The position numbers were made by a program, and so were the translations under genes. The notes below the pieces were generated by a model, which did no database searches, was not told where the DNA came from, and saw only the letters and a program-made list of their open reading frames with translations. Below are positions 33,490 through 44,642 of a stretch of 64,000 nt of DNA, piece by piece. Every line of letters begins with the position of its first letter. Position 1 is the first letter of the stretch. The stretch lies in assembly GCF_024166365.1 (NCBI RefSeq), contig NC_064819.1:149258793-149322792 (forward strand), in the 5' to 3' direction. Origin of the DNA: Elephas maximus indicus (lineage: Eukaryota; Chordata; Mammalia; Proboscidea; Elephantidae).

Positions 33490-36400
33490 ATGACAGCAAT
33501 AAACTCGCACCTATCAATAATTACACTAAATGTAAATGGCCAAAATGCACCCATAAAGAGACACAGAGTGACAAAATGGATTAAAAAAACAGGATCCATC
33601 AATATGCTATTTACAAGGAACACACCTTAGAAACAAAGACATAAATTTATTAAAAATTAAAGGATGGAAAAAAATATGTCAAGTAAATAACTACCGAAAA
33701 GGAGCGGGAGTGGCAGTACTAATTTCAGATAACTTTAAACCACAATCCACCATAAAAGACAAAGAAGGGCACTATATAATGATTAAAGGGACAATCCACC
33801 ATAAAGACTTAACCATAATAAACATCTACACACTCAATGGCAGGGCTCCAAAATACATAAAACAAACTCTCACAGCACTGGAAACAGAAATTGACAGTTC
33901 CACAATAACAGTAGGAGACTTCAACACACCACTCTCAGTAATGGACAGAACATCTAGAAAGAAACTCAACAAAGATACATAAGAAGCAAAGGAGCACAAT
34001 CACTCAATTTGATCTCATAGATGTATAGGGAACACTCCACCCAACAGCTGCAAAGTACACATTATTTTCCAATGCACATGGAATGTTCTTCAGAATAGAC
34101 CTCATCTTAGGCCAGAGAGCAACCCTTAACAAAATCCAAAACACTGAGATAATACAAAGTATCTTCTCTGATCACAATGCCATTAAAGTAGAAATTAACA
34201 ACAGGAAGAGTAAGGAAACAAGATCAATTACATGGAAACTGAATAACACCCTGCTTAAAAACCACTGGGTAACAGAAGAAATCAAAGATGGAACAGGAAA
34301 GTTCCTAGAATCAAACAAGAATGAATACACATCATACCAAAACCTCTGGGACACAGCAAAGGCAGTCTTCAGAGGTCAATTTCTAGCAATAGATGCACAC
34401 ATCAAAAAAGAAGGGATGAAATCAAAACATTAGTTATGCAACATGAACAAACAGAAGGAAAATAGCAAAAGAAGCCCACAGCCACCAGAAGAAAGGAAAT
34501 AATAAAGATCGGAGAAGAAATAAATGAAATAGGGAATAGAAAAACAATAGAAAGAATCAACAAAACCAAAAGTTGGTTCTTTGAAAGTATCAACAAAATC
34601 GATGAACCACTGGCCAAAGTGACAAAAGAAAAACAGGACAGAACGGAAATAACCCAAATAAGAAATGAAATAGAGGACATTACAACAGATCTAATTGAAA
34701 TAAAAAGGATCGTAACCAAGTATTATGAAAAATTATACTCCAACAAATTTGAAAACCTAGAGGAAATGGACAAATTTCTAGAGACACACTACCTACCTAA
34801 ACTAACACAAAATGATGTTGAAAATCTGGACAGACCCATAACAAGAGAAGAGGCTGAAAAGGTAACAATAAAAAAAAAAAAAAAAAAACTCCCAACCAAA
34901 AAAAGCCCTGGCCCAGATGGCTTCACTGGAGAATTCTACCAAACATTCAAAGGAGAGCTTACACCAGTACTACTCGAACTATTTCAGAACATAGAAAAGG
35001 AAGCGATACTTCCAAATTCATTCTATGAAGCCAGCATAACCCTGATACCAAAACCAGGCAAAGATACCACAAAAAAGAAAATTACAGACCAATATCTCTC
35101 ATGAATATAGATGCAAAAATTCTCTGCAAAATTCTAGCCAATAGAATTCAGCATCATATCAAAAAAATAATACACCATGACCAAGTAGTATTCATACCAG
35201 GTACGCAAGGGTGGTTCAACATTAGAAAATCAATCAACATAATCCACCACATAAATAAATGGAAAGAAAAAATCACATGATCATTTCAATCATTGCAGAA
35301 AAGGCATTTGACAAAGTCTAAAACCAATTTCTGATAAAAACTCTCAATAAAATAGATATAGAAGGGAAATTTATCAACATAATAAAGGACATCTATGCAA
35401 AAGCAGTTGCCAACATCGTTCTCAATGGAGAGAGGGTGAAAACATTCCCCTTGAGAAGAGGAACAAGACAAGAATGCCCTTTATCACCACCCCTATTTAA
35501 CATTGTGTTGGAAGTCAGCTAGAGCAATAAGGCAAGAAATAAAGGGTATCCAAATTGCTAATGAAAAAGTTGAACTCTCCCTATTTGCAGATGATATGAT
35601 ACCAAGAAAATCCAAAAGACGCCACAAGAAAACTACTGGAACTAATAGATTCAGCAGAGAAGCAGGATACAAGATAAACATACAAAACTCTGTTGGATTC
35701 CTATACACCAAAAAAGAGACTGATGAAAAAGAAATCAGGAAAACAATATCATTTATAATAGCCCCTAAAAAAATAAAATAAAATACTTGGGAATAAATCT
35801 AATCAGGGATGTAAAAGACCTATACAAACAAAATGCTGCTGCAAGACACCAAAAGAGATCTACATAGATGGAAAAACATACCATGCTCATGGATAGGTAG
35901 ACTCAACATTGTGAAAATGACAATTCTACCCAAAACAATTTACAGATACAATGCAATACCAATCCAAATACCAACAACATTTTTTAAAGAAATGGAAAAA
36001 CTTATCATTAACTCTATATGGAAAGGGAAGAGGCCCCGGAAAAGTAAAGCACTATTGAAGAAGAATAAAGTAGGAGGACTCGCACTACCTAACCTCAGAA
36101 AGTACTATACAGCTACAGTAGTCAAAACAGCCCTGTACTGGTATAACGACAGATACCCAATGGAACAGATTTAAGAACCCAGATGTAAATCTATCCACCT
36201 ATGGTCACCTGATCTTCGACAATGGCCCAAAGTCCATCAAATGGGGAAAAGACAGTCTTTTTAACAAATGGTTCTGGCAAAACTGGATGTTCACCTGCAA
36301 AAAAATGAAACAGGACCCATACCTCACACCATACATAAAAACTAACTCAAAATGGATCAAAGACCTAAATATAAAGCCCAAAACTATGAAGTTAAAAAAA

Positions 36401-37300
36401 AAAAAAAAGGATCAATGCTAGAGGCCCTAATACATGGCATTAGCAGGATACAAATCACAACCAACAATATACGAACTCTAGATGATAAGCTAGATAACTG
36501 GGATCTTCTAAAAATGAAAGACTTAAGCTCATCAAAAGATTCACCAAAAAAGTAAAAAGAGAACCTACAGACTAGGAAATAATTTTTGCCTATTACAAAT
36601 CAGACAAAGGTCTAATCTCTAAAATCTACAAGAAAATCCAGTACCTCTACAACAAAAAGACAAATAATCCAATTAAAAAATGGGCAAAGGAAATAAATAG
36701 ACATTTCACCCAAAGAAGACATTCAAGTGGCCAACAGATACATGAGGAAATGCTCACAACCTCTAGCCATCAGAGAAATGCAAATCAAAACCACAATGAG
36801 ATACCATCTCACCCCGGTATTACTGGCACGAATCAATAAAACAGAAAATAACAAATGTTGGAGAGGCTGCGGGCAGATCAGAACTCTTATGCACTGCTGG
36901 TAGGAATGCAAAATGATACAACCATTTTGGAAAATGATATGGCACTTCCTTAGAAAGCTAGAAATAGAAATACCATATGATCCAGCAATACCACTCCTAG
37001 GAATATATCCTAGAGAAATAAGAGTCGTCACACAAATAGACATATGTACACCCATGTTCACTGCAGCACTGTTCACAATAGTAAAAAGATGGAAACAACC
37101 TAGATGCCCATTAACAGACGAATGGATAAACAAACGTATTATGCAATGCTAAAGAACAACAATGAATCTGTGAAGCATCTCATAACATGAATGCATCTGG
37201 AGGACATTATGCTGAGTGAAATAAGGCAATCACAAGAGGACAAATATTGTATCAGACCACTACTGTAAAAACTCATGAAAAGGTTTACATACAAAAAGAA
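33490..37300 (+). pseudogene. L1 ORF2 remnant
   Basis: Fragments follow ORF2 order: endonuclease N-terminus near 33490 (MTAI...LNVNG), VGDFNTPLS in 33710-33982, SDHNAI in 34083-34433, KKSPGPDGF in 34619-35104, LFADDM in 35503-35781, then finger/thumb and C-terminal parts in 35833-36174, 36352-36555 and 36913-37152. Many stops and frame changes; an A16-17 expansion at 34872. Inactive. Confidence 0.9.
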
Positions 37301-38814
37301 ACAATCTTTGATGGTTACAAGGGGGGGAGGGGTGGGGATAAAAAAACACTTAATAGACAATAAAAAAACAGACAAGCAGTAACTCTGGTGAAGGGTAAGA
37401 CAGTACACAATACTGGTGAAGCCAGCTCAACCTGTACAAGGCAAGGCCATGGTAGCTCCACAGACACATCCAAACTCCCTGGGGGTCCAAATTGCTATGC
37501 TAAGGGCTATGGGCACCATAGTCTCTGGGTGTGTCTAGCTCAATTGGCATAACAGAGTTTATAAAGAATGTGTTCTACATTCTACTTTGGAAAGTAGTGT
37601 CTGGGGTCTTAAAAGCTTGTGAGCAGCCATTTGGGATACTCCACTGGTCTCACCCCTTTGGGAGTAAGAAAGAATGAAGAAAACTCAAGACACTAAGGAC
37701 TAATGGACCACATCTACCACAACCTCCACCAGGCTGAGTCCAGTACAACTAGATGGTGCCCGGCTACCACCACTGACTGCACTGACAGGGATCACAATAG
37801 AGGGTCCCAAACAGAGCTGGAGAAAAATGTAGAACAAAATTCTAACTCAAAAAGAAAGACCAGACTCACTGGCCTGACAGATACTAGAGAAACCCTGAGA
37901 GTATGGCCCCTGGGTACCCTTTCAGCTCAGTAATGAGGCCACTCCTAAAGTTCACCCTTTAGCCAAAGGTTGAACAGGGCCATGGACAAAAACAAGACTA
38001 AAGGGGTGCACCAGCCCTGGGGCAGGGACTGGAAGGTAGGAGGGAACATGAAAGCTAGTAACAGGGAACCCAGGGTTGAGAATGAAGAGTAATGACATGT
38101 TGTGGGGTTTTTAACCAAGATTATACAACAATGTAGTACTATTTGATGAGAAACTAGTTTGTTCTGTAAACCTTCATCTAAACTTCAATAAAGAAAAAAG
38201 ATCACTGATCACAGATCACCATAACAGATACAATAATAATGAAAAAGTCTGAAATATTACAAAACTACCCAAATGTGACACAAAGACACGAAGTGAGCCC
38301 ATGCGGTTAGAAAAATGGTACCAATAGACTTGCTCGATGCAGGGCTGCCACAAACTTTCAACTTGTAAAAAATGTAGTATCTGCAAAGTGCAATAAAGCA
38401 AAGTGCAGTAAATCGAGGTATGCCTGTACTGTATTATACTACTAGCGTAAAACAAAACAACATAAAACCCTGAAACAATGAATGTACATTTGTACACAAG
38501 AAGGATGTCTACAGATTCACACCAAACTGAAGCATGTGGCTACTTCTGTGCAGTGGGGAGTAGATGGCTTCTACTTTTTATTTTATATATTTCCATAATG
38601 TTTGAATATTTCAATATAAGAAAAAAATATAAAAAAGGCGTTTATTTAGTTTTTTAAGCTAGACTTTCTTCAAAAAATGTGACCAGTTTTTTAATTTATT
38701 TGCATAATCACTATTAACCATCTTACAGAACAATCATTTCAAGAAATGCTATAAATGTTTAAATACTAACTTAGGGTCCAAAAAGTTGAGATTCTTACTG
38801 GACTGAAAGAGACT

Positions 38815-39165
38815 ACAGGAAGCCCTGAGACTGTAATCCTAAAATAGCCTTTTATCTTGGAACTGAAGCAACTCCCAGAGGTCACCTTTCAACCAAATAA
38901 TATACTGGCCTATAAAATAAACAATAATGCCTGTGGTGAATGTTTTCCTTTAAACAGACCAAACAGTCAACAAAAAGCAAAGGTGAGAAGGCAGCAAGGG
39001 GCAGGGAAACTGGATAGATGGGAATGGGGCAGGTGGGGTGGAAACACTGAGTGCTGACACATTACGGGGATTGTCACAGGACAATTTGTGCATGAATTGC
39101 TGAATGGGAATCTAATTTGCTGTGTAAACTTTCACCTAAAACAATAAAATATATTTTTTAAAAAG
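38815..39165 (+). mobile_element. L1 3' UTR fragment
   Basis: Resembles the last ~300 bp of the L1 at 30192 (GACACATTACGGGGATTGTC, TTGCTGTGTAAACTTTCACC, then AATAAAATAT and an A-rich tail). Confidence 0.75.
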
Positions 39166-39638
39166 TTCAGATTGATTTTTGACTGCACAGCTGTCATGTG
39201 TCATTCCTGTTACCAAAAACAGTCCTTATTAAAATTTCTGCTGAATGTATACCTGCAAGCAAGAAAATTATTCTTAGCAAGGTATTCAAGTTTTTGCCCT
39301 TCTTTCCCTTAATCATAACTAAACTTTAAATGCTTTTCATGGAAAACTCTCACTTTATGTTTGGCTTGGAGATAAATCTAACCCTAAGATGCAAAGGCCA
39401 AACTCCATTTACAATAAGCATAGTAGATGCTTGACATTTTCAAGGTAAGTGGCCCAAAATAGATCTTTGTGAATCTTATGATTCACCAAACTACAATAGA
39501 ATTTCCCAATTAAAAGGCATGAAGCATAATGGACGAATCTAAGTGATGCTTTCAGATCCTTAAAGAGTCACTAAGTAAGAGATAAGGAGCAGAGGAAATT
39601 AGAAAGAAATGCTAGGGTTACTCACTAGCTAAGTTACC

Positions 39639-39836
39639 TAACCAAACCCACTGCCGTCAATTCCAACTCATAGTGACTCTCTAGGACAGAGCAGAACTGC
39701 CCCATAGAGTTTCCAAGGCTGTAATCTTCATGGAAGCAGACTGTCACATCTTTCTCCCAGAGAGCAGCTGCTGGAGTCAAACTGCCAACCATTCAGTTAG
39801 TAGCCGACCATTTAACCACTGTGCCTCTAGGGCTCC
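39639..39836 (-). mobile_element. AfroSINE (antisense, long type 1)
   Basis: Reverse orientation: starts ACCAAACCCACTGCCGTCAA, then AGAACTGCCCCATAGAG, the central TCACATCTTTCTCCCAG, and the head CCATTTAACCACTGTGCCTC ending GGGCTCC. Confidence 0.92.
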
Positions 39837-40009
39837 TACTTAGCTGAGTTACTCCTTCCTAAACAGAAGTCTTGTAGTAGTTGTGATTTAAACACAAAGC
39901 TATGAATGCCTCAGAAAAATAACAAATTACTGCATTCACTGGTTTTCCATGCGGTTTCTGAATATCAAAACCGAGACTGTTAAAAACCTGGAACGATAAG
40001 GGTCTCCTC

Positions 40010-40192
40010 AGTTTTAAATGAAAAAGGTCAACAAAAAAGAGGAAGACCCTCAATGAGATGGATTGACACAGAGGCTGCAACACTGGGCTCAAACACAGCA
40101 ATAACTTTTGAGGACTGGGGCAGCGTTTTGTTCTGTTATACAAAGGGTCACTATGAGTCAGAACTGACTCAGTGGCACCTAACAACAACATG
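40010..40192 (+). mobile_element. RTE LINE 3' end
   Basis: Sense-strand 3' end encoding a remnant of the C-terminal RGRPSMRWID motif (here RGRPSMRWIDTEAA with a frame change), followed by GGGTCACTATGAGTCAGAAC and the CACCTAACAACAAC tail shared with AfroSINEs. Confidence 0.8.
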
Positions 40193-40612
40193 TTACAAAT
40201 GGGTAAGAAATTATTTCACTATCTACCTACAAAAAAAAACTTACCCAAAAATAGCTCATGTTCATTTTTATACTGAGACTAGGGATTTAACATAATTGTC
40301 TTCACACAGACTGTCTTCACAGGACTATTTTGAGGCTAATTCTTCAATGTTAAGAATTCTCTGGGGTTCTTTCCTAAGCCCTCTTCTCTTCTTACTCTAT
40401 ATTTTGTTCCTGGGCACTATTACCCACTCACACATGATTTCCATGTCTCTATCCTGCACCATCTTTCCTCCAAGTTTCAAACCCTGATATCCAATTACTT
40501 ACTAGACATTTTCTCCGGTATAATTTATAGCACTTCACACTCAAAATATCCTAAGAATCCTCTGCTTTGACCCCCTGACATTTTTTCCTTGTATCTCCTA
40601 TCTCAGTAAGAG

Positions 40613-40814
40613 GTTGCTGTTGTGTGCCACCCAGTCAAATCTGACTCATGGTGACCTAATATGACAAAGTAGAATTGTTCCATAGGGTTTCCTAGGCTGT
40701 AATCTTATGCGGGCAGATTGTCAGCTCTTTTTTCCTGTGGGGCCGCTGGGTGAGTCTGAACCACCACCATTCAGTTAGCAGCCAAGTACCTAACCATTGC
40801 ACTACCAGGGCTCC
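40613..40814 (-). mobile_element. AfroSINE (antisense)
   Basis: Reverse orientation: GACTCATGGTGACCTAATAT, GTAGAATTGTTCCATAGGG, and the head ACCTAACCATTGCACTACC ending AGGGCTCC. Confidence 0.9.
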
Positions 40815-41401
40815 AGTAAGAGCCAACTACCATTCAATAGAGTCCCAAACCTACTTCCTTTACCAGAGAGGACACCAGCCTTCCTCCTTTGTGATACCTC
40901 TGTAACTTAAACATACCTTTATTACTACATGAAAGCTTTGTATTATCTGTCCTCCCTGCTAAAATTAACTGCTAAGTACATTTTTTTATATCCCTTAAAC
41001 TCTACAGAGTACCTGGCACATGGAAGGTGCTTAATCATTTGGAATGAATCAATGAAGCCTGATCTTTCAGTTATACACATTATTGCAGCTCTCCTCATGG
41101 TGCAGTGGGCGGCAGGATTCCAACTGCCCCACAGACTTGTCACTTTGATCATTCTGATTATAAGTTATTATTGAAAGACTCTGGCTATCATGTGCATAGA
41201 AACTGTCTGTCTTAAAATTCTAACTGCTAGAATCATAAAAACCAAATATTATTTAACTAAAGAGTTAACTTTTATTGGTCCTTACAGCTCTTTCTAAAAC
41301 GATAACTCACAATAAACATTAGCCTCAATGATTAGTATATGTTGTGACCTCAAAGGACTGCTAACTCAAATGAACGTTAAGTTACTTCTTTAATATTACA
41401 C

Positions 41402-41497
41402 CTGGAATGTAATTCATCATTTCTTCAAAACTCTGTTTTGCTCGTTTTTGCTTGTCTTGGAGAGAGCGAGGTTGAGTATTTTCACAGAATACAGCAT
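41402..41497 (-). CDS. SNX14: SNX14 fourth-last exon
   Basis: 96 nt. The acceptor is TCTCTTTTAG and the donor is CCAG|GTGTAA. It encodes (D)[25 protein letters not shown], then M-M-N-Y-I-P, closing with the first base of the next Asp. Part of the C-terminal nexin region. Confidence 0.96.
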
Positions 41498-41676
41498 CTA
41501 AAAGAGACAAAAGGAAATTTTTGCTGAAATTTTCAACTATTTATACGTGAAGTATTTCCTCATAATAAAAATACTAATAAACCAAAGGGGAGGGGGAGAC
41601 TTCTGACTCTTTTAGATTCAGTTAAGATCATTAAGACTACTCAAAACTTGAATCACACACATGAGAAAATACAAAC

Positions 41677-41841
41677 CTCTGAGAAGTGTTATGAGTGACA
41701 CCAAACGATGTTCCTGAAATAACTGGTCTAGTTTACACTGAAGGTAGTAGTCAGTATACATTTCCAGAGTGTTCTTGAAGAGGATTCGAGCTCCCATTAA
41801 GAGATGATGAAGCCAGTCAGGAACTTGAAAAACCACCCGTC
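41677..41841 (-). CDS. SNX14: SNX14 fifth-last exon (nexin C domain)
   Basis: 165 nt. The acceptor is AATACTCAG and the donor is AGAG|GTTTGT, a weaker donor than its neighbours. It encodes [20 protein letters not shown] and the following [20 protein letters not shown] region of the nexin C domain. Confidence 0.96.
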
Positions 41842-42123
41842 CTGAGTATTAGCACAAAGAATACCTCATTATTAAGATAAATGGATATTTTGAACACTTT
41901 CCAATTTAAAAAAAAAAAACACAAACGGCAATAGTCAATAGTTCATTTGTTAACACCAATAATGTTAATATGTTCAAGACTAATTAAAATATTATAAAAG
42001 AAGTATCTTCAATTAAAAAAATTGTTTTGAAGGGGCGACACTCAAGAGCATTAATTTGCATTACAGAAGAAATGTAACAGAAGACTGAAAAGCAAGTTTT
42101 AACTTAAACCACTTAGGTCTTAC

Positions 42124-42247
42124 CTACATACATCAGGTAATCATAGACTCCTTCCAGAGTCATCATCTCCATAAAATAATTCTGATTTTGTCTTCTCTCT
42201 GTATTCTCTGCTCGGTTTGCGTTATTCTTGAACAGATCATTGAAAAG
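42124..42247 (-). CDS. SNX14: SNX14 sixth-last exon
   Basis: 124 nt. The acceptor is TACTTTAG and the donor is GTAG|GTAAGA. It begins [15 protein letters not shown] and ends [11 protein letters not shown]. Lies between the PX and nexin C domains. Confidence 0.96.
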
Positions 42248-42298
42248 CTAAAGTAAAAGTTCAAATAATAAAGAGGAGTATAGTTTATATAGTTTATT

Positions 42299-42467
42299 TG
42301 GAAACCCTGGTGGCGTAGTGGTTAAGTGCTACGGCTGCTAACCAAAAGGTCGGCGGTTCAAGTCCACCAGGCGCTCTTTGGAAACTCTATGGGGCAGTTC
42401 TACTCTGTCCTATAGGGTGGCTATGAGTCGGAATCGGCTCGACGGCAGTGGGTAGTGGTGGGGTTTA
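42299..42467 (+). mobile_element. AfroSINE (sense, short type, young)
   Basis: The best-preserved copy in the window. GGAAACCCTGGTGGCGTAGT head, GGTCGGCGGTTCAAGTCCAC B-box, short centre, and GAGTCGGAATCGGCTCGACG near the 3' end. A target duplication around ATAGTTTATT is visible on both sides. Low divergence suggests recent insertion. It lies about 50 bp upstream (gene sense) of the SNX14 exon at 42247. Confidence 0.96.
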
Positions 42468-42804
42468 TAGTTTATTACACTTATTGGTGATAACCACTTA
42501 GGCTAAAGTGACCAGAAAAAGCATTTAAACCTTTTCTAATCCAACAGTAGATAGGTTAAGATCTGCTTCCAAAATTCCACATTTATACTCAAAATTGTAT
42601 AGAAAAATACATGTTCCCCAAAAATCTCAAATAAAAGCCTGCATTTACTTAGGACTTAACAGATAATTCATGATCCATAAAGATCTCTTTTTTTTTTTTT
42701 AATACCAAAGGGAGCAAATGAACATGTAAATATGTATAATTATATTAATGATGGCTAAAATTGAAACATTATTTAAAAATCATAAATCACTATCTAATTA
42801 ATGT

Positions 42805-42921
42805 CTACGGCCATACCACCCTGAACATACCCTATCTCGTCTGATCTTGGAAGCTAAGCAGGGTTGCACCTGATTTGTACTTGGATGGGAGATCGCCTGG
42901 GAATAACTGGTGAGGTAGGCT
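42805..42921 (+). pseudogene. 5S rRNA-derived sequence, 5' part of a chimeric retroposon
   Basis: Starts GTCTACGGCCATACCACCCT, exactly the vertebrate 5S rRNA 5' end, and runs through TCTCGTCTGATCTTGGAAGC, the A-box AGCTAAGCAGGGT and the C-box GGATGGGAGATCGCCTGG to GTAGGCTTT, the normal 3' end. It has about ten to fifteen substitutions relative to the vertebrate gene. It joins an AfroSINE without any spacer. The internal type 1 Pol III promoter boxes are largely intact. Not a functional 5S gene. Confidence 0.93.
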
Positions 42922-43080
42922 TTGGTGACACAATGGTTAAGAGCTTGGCTACTAAACAAAAGGTCGGCAGTTGGAATCCACCAGCCACTCCTCGGAAACC
43001 CTGTGAGGCAGTTCTACTCTGTCCTGTAGGGTTGCTATAAATCAGAGTCAACTCGATTGCAATGGGTTTGGTTTTTTGGT
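42918..43080 (+). mobile_element. AfroSINE fused to the 5S sequence
   Basis: Continues directly from the 5S 3' end with GGTGACACAATGGTTAAGAG, so the first ~8 bases of the SINE head are missing. B-box GGTCGGCAGTTGGAATCCAC, short centre, AGTCAACTCGATTGCAATGG, and tail GGTTTGGTTTTTTGGTTTT. The near-repeat ATCTAATTAATG (before the 5S part) and ATTTAATTAATG (after the tail) flanks the whole compound unit. Confidence 0.92.
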
Positions 43081-43654
43081 TTTATTTAATTAATGAGTAC
43101 TTAGAAGTTAAAATTAAGCTTTAAGTAAAGTTCATTAGGACAATAATAATCAAACCCCAGAAAGGCCTAATCAGTGTCGAAAAAATAAGATATTCAGAAT
43201 TACTCTTAGTAAAAATGCTGAAATGAAATTACTCCCAAAATATCCAAAATTCTATTAATCAATAATTAAACATACACTGGATAACTAATTTTAACAAAAG
43301 CATTATTTTGTTTATTCACAGATCCATCCAATAAGCATTTATTAAGTACTTTCTATGTGCCAGGTAGTATACCAAAATCAGGGAATACAACGATGGATCA
43401 CTGTTCTCCAAGAAGTTTAACATCTAATAGAAATAAGTCAAGAAATAAATTAAATGAAGTAAAACAGGTACTACAAGAGAAGCACAGGGGAAGAGTATTG
43501 CTGAATAAAAAAACGATATACAAAAAATTAACTGCATTTCTGTTTACCAACAATAAAGTTATAGAGTTAAAAAAAAAAAAACTGTTAAAGATACCATTTA
43601 TAATAATAACATAATTGAAGGGCTTTCTTGTGGGAAGGTATCCTGTGAGCTCCC

Positions 43655-43790
43655 ACAGCACCCTAAGCTTGCAATATTTGGCCACGAAACTGAGCTTCTT
43701 GAGGACTGGGATTGTATCTTTATATTCCCAGGTCATAGCACTCAGTAGTAGGCACACAACAGAATGCTTGTCTAATGAATGGATGAAATA
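43655..43790 (+). repeat. L2-like LINE 3' end
   Basis: Matches the L2 3' end pattern: GAGCTTCTTGAGGACTGGGA, TTTATATTCCCAGGTCATAG, CACTCAGTAGTAGGCAC, TCTAATGAATGGATGAA. Confidence 0.65.
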
Positions 43791-44089
43791 TTTTATAAGC
43801 CATTAAAATTAGGTAATATAAAAAATAAATAAATACATTACAGCAATTAATCCCTTGATTATTGGAAGTTAGTAATTTGTATCCTAAGAAAACCATTTTT
43901 TAAAATTTCCCAAATATACAAATGGTAATGGTATGTAAATACAGCATCTAAAGAAACATTAACCACAGCAAAGAACCAAATAACGGGATATAATACTCTT
44001 TCTGTATACTATGCAACTGATTTCCATATTAAAAAAATTTAAGGTCCCATCCATTTTATTAACAAAGGAGTCTTCCTATCATAGAAAGT

Positions 44090-44245
44090 TATCTCAGAAC
44101 AACCAGGACACAATTACTGAGAACGCTGACGCAATGTGAAAAACGTAACTGATGTCACTGATCACTGTGTGCAGAAACTGTCAAAGGGGGACCTAGCTTG
44201 CTGTGTAAACTTCCACCAAAAATACAAAAAAAATTATTAAAAATT
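44090..44245 (+). mobile_element. L1 3' end fragment
   Basis: Matches the L1 3' terminal pattern: ATGTGAAAAACGTAACTGAT, GCTTGCTGTGTAAACTTCCA and an A-rich tail. Confidence 0.6.
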
Positions 44246-44300
44246 AATCTCGAGTAAGGCAACTTGAAACTTAATGGCTCCTGAATGCAACTTGCAGTAC

Positions 44301-44420
44301 CTTTTTGTTGTTTTCTGAAGTAGGGCTGAGAATGGTCAGTTCTGGTCTACTTGGTTTAGGCTTGGGAGATTCACAAGAATTAATGAAATTCATGATGAAA
44401 GGCTCCAAATGCTGACCTTT
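44301..44420 (-). CDS. SNX14: SNX14 seventh-last exon
   Basis: 120 nt, 40 whole codons. The acceptor is TATCACCAG and the donor is AAAAAG|GTACTG. Encodes [26 protein letters not shown], then [14 protein letters not shown], a proline-rich linker after the PX domain. Confidence 0.96.
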
Positions 44421-44601
44421 CTGGTGATATAAAAATCAGTGTATGAGAATCCAAAATCAAAATTATGATTTTTAGTATCATATAACCAATTACAATTCAT
44501 CTATGTTTAAATATGTTTATGGCTGTTTGATTATAAAATATATATTTTTTAATATGGTTATGACTATTATATTATAAAATACACATAAATCAGTTATTCA
44601 C

Positions 44602-44642
44602 CTCTTTCATTAGTTTTCCTGGAACAGACTTTATAATCTTCC
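44602..44642 (-). CDS. SNX14: SNX14 eighth-last exon (41 nt)
   Basis: Short exon. The acceptor is AATTGCAG and the donor is GAG|GTGAAT. Encodes (G)-K-I-I-K-S-V-P-G-K-L-M-K-E. Confidence 0.95.

Larger units (their letters stand above)
30192..38196 (+). mobile_element. Older full-length L1 inside Tigger1
   Basis: About 8 kb, bounded by the 16-bp target duplication AAAGATCACTGATCAC (38197-38212; one mismatch at 30176-30191). It has a ~1.8 kb 5' UTR with two monomers and a pyrimidine-rich stretch, a decayed ORF1 (about 31985-33055), a decayed ORF2 (about 33490-37300), a G-rich tract (37319-37338) and a 3' UTR. More stops and frameshifts than the L1 at 20488, so it is clearly older. Same orientation, against SNX14. 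Confidence 0.95.
28123..38426 (-). mobile_element. Tigger1 DNA transposon, split by an L1
   Basis: Termini: CACGCATACCTCAGAGAGAT at the left and AATCGAGGTATGCCTG at the right. TA flanks both (28121-28122 and 38427-38428). Removing the L1 at 30192-38196 and one copy of its target duplication leaves about 2.3 kb, close to the Tigger1 consensus length. The sub-terminal sequence (GGTTTCCCAGTGCATATAAA) is diagnostic. The transposase runs on the minus strand. Confidence 0.95.
20402..41401 (-). other. SNX14: SNX14 large transposon-filled intron (~21 kb)
   Basis: Contains a near-intact L1 (20488-27902), a Tigger1 (28123-38426) interrupted by an older L1 (30192-38196), L1 3' fragments (about 38490-38635 and 38815-39165), AfroSINEs (39639-39836, 40613-40814), an RTE 3' end (40010-40192) and an L2-like tail (about 40990-41060). 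The stretch 39170-39630 is unrecognised. No exon is seen, and the flanking exon phases are compatible without one. Confidence 0.85.

Noticed and set aside
42805-42921. Functional 5S rRNA gene
   Set aside because: About ten to fifteen substitutions relative to the vertebrate gene, no terminator T-run right after the 3' end, and fusion to a SINE within one target duplication.
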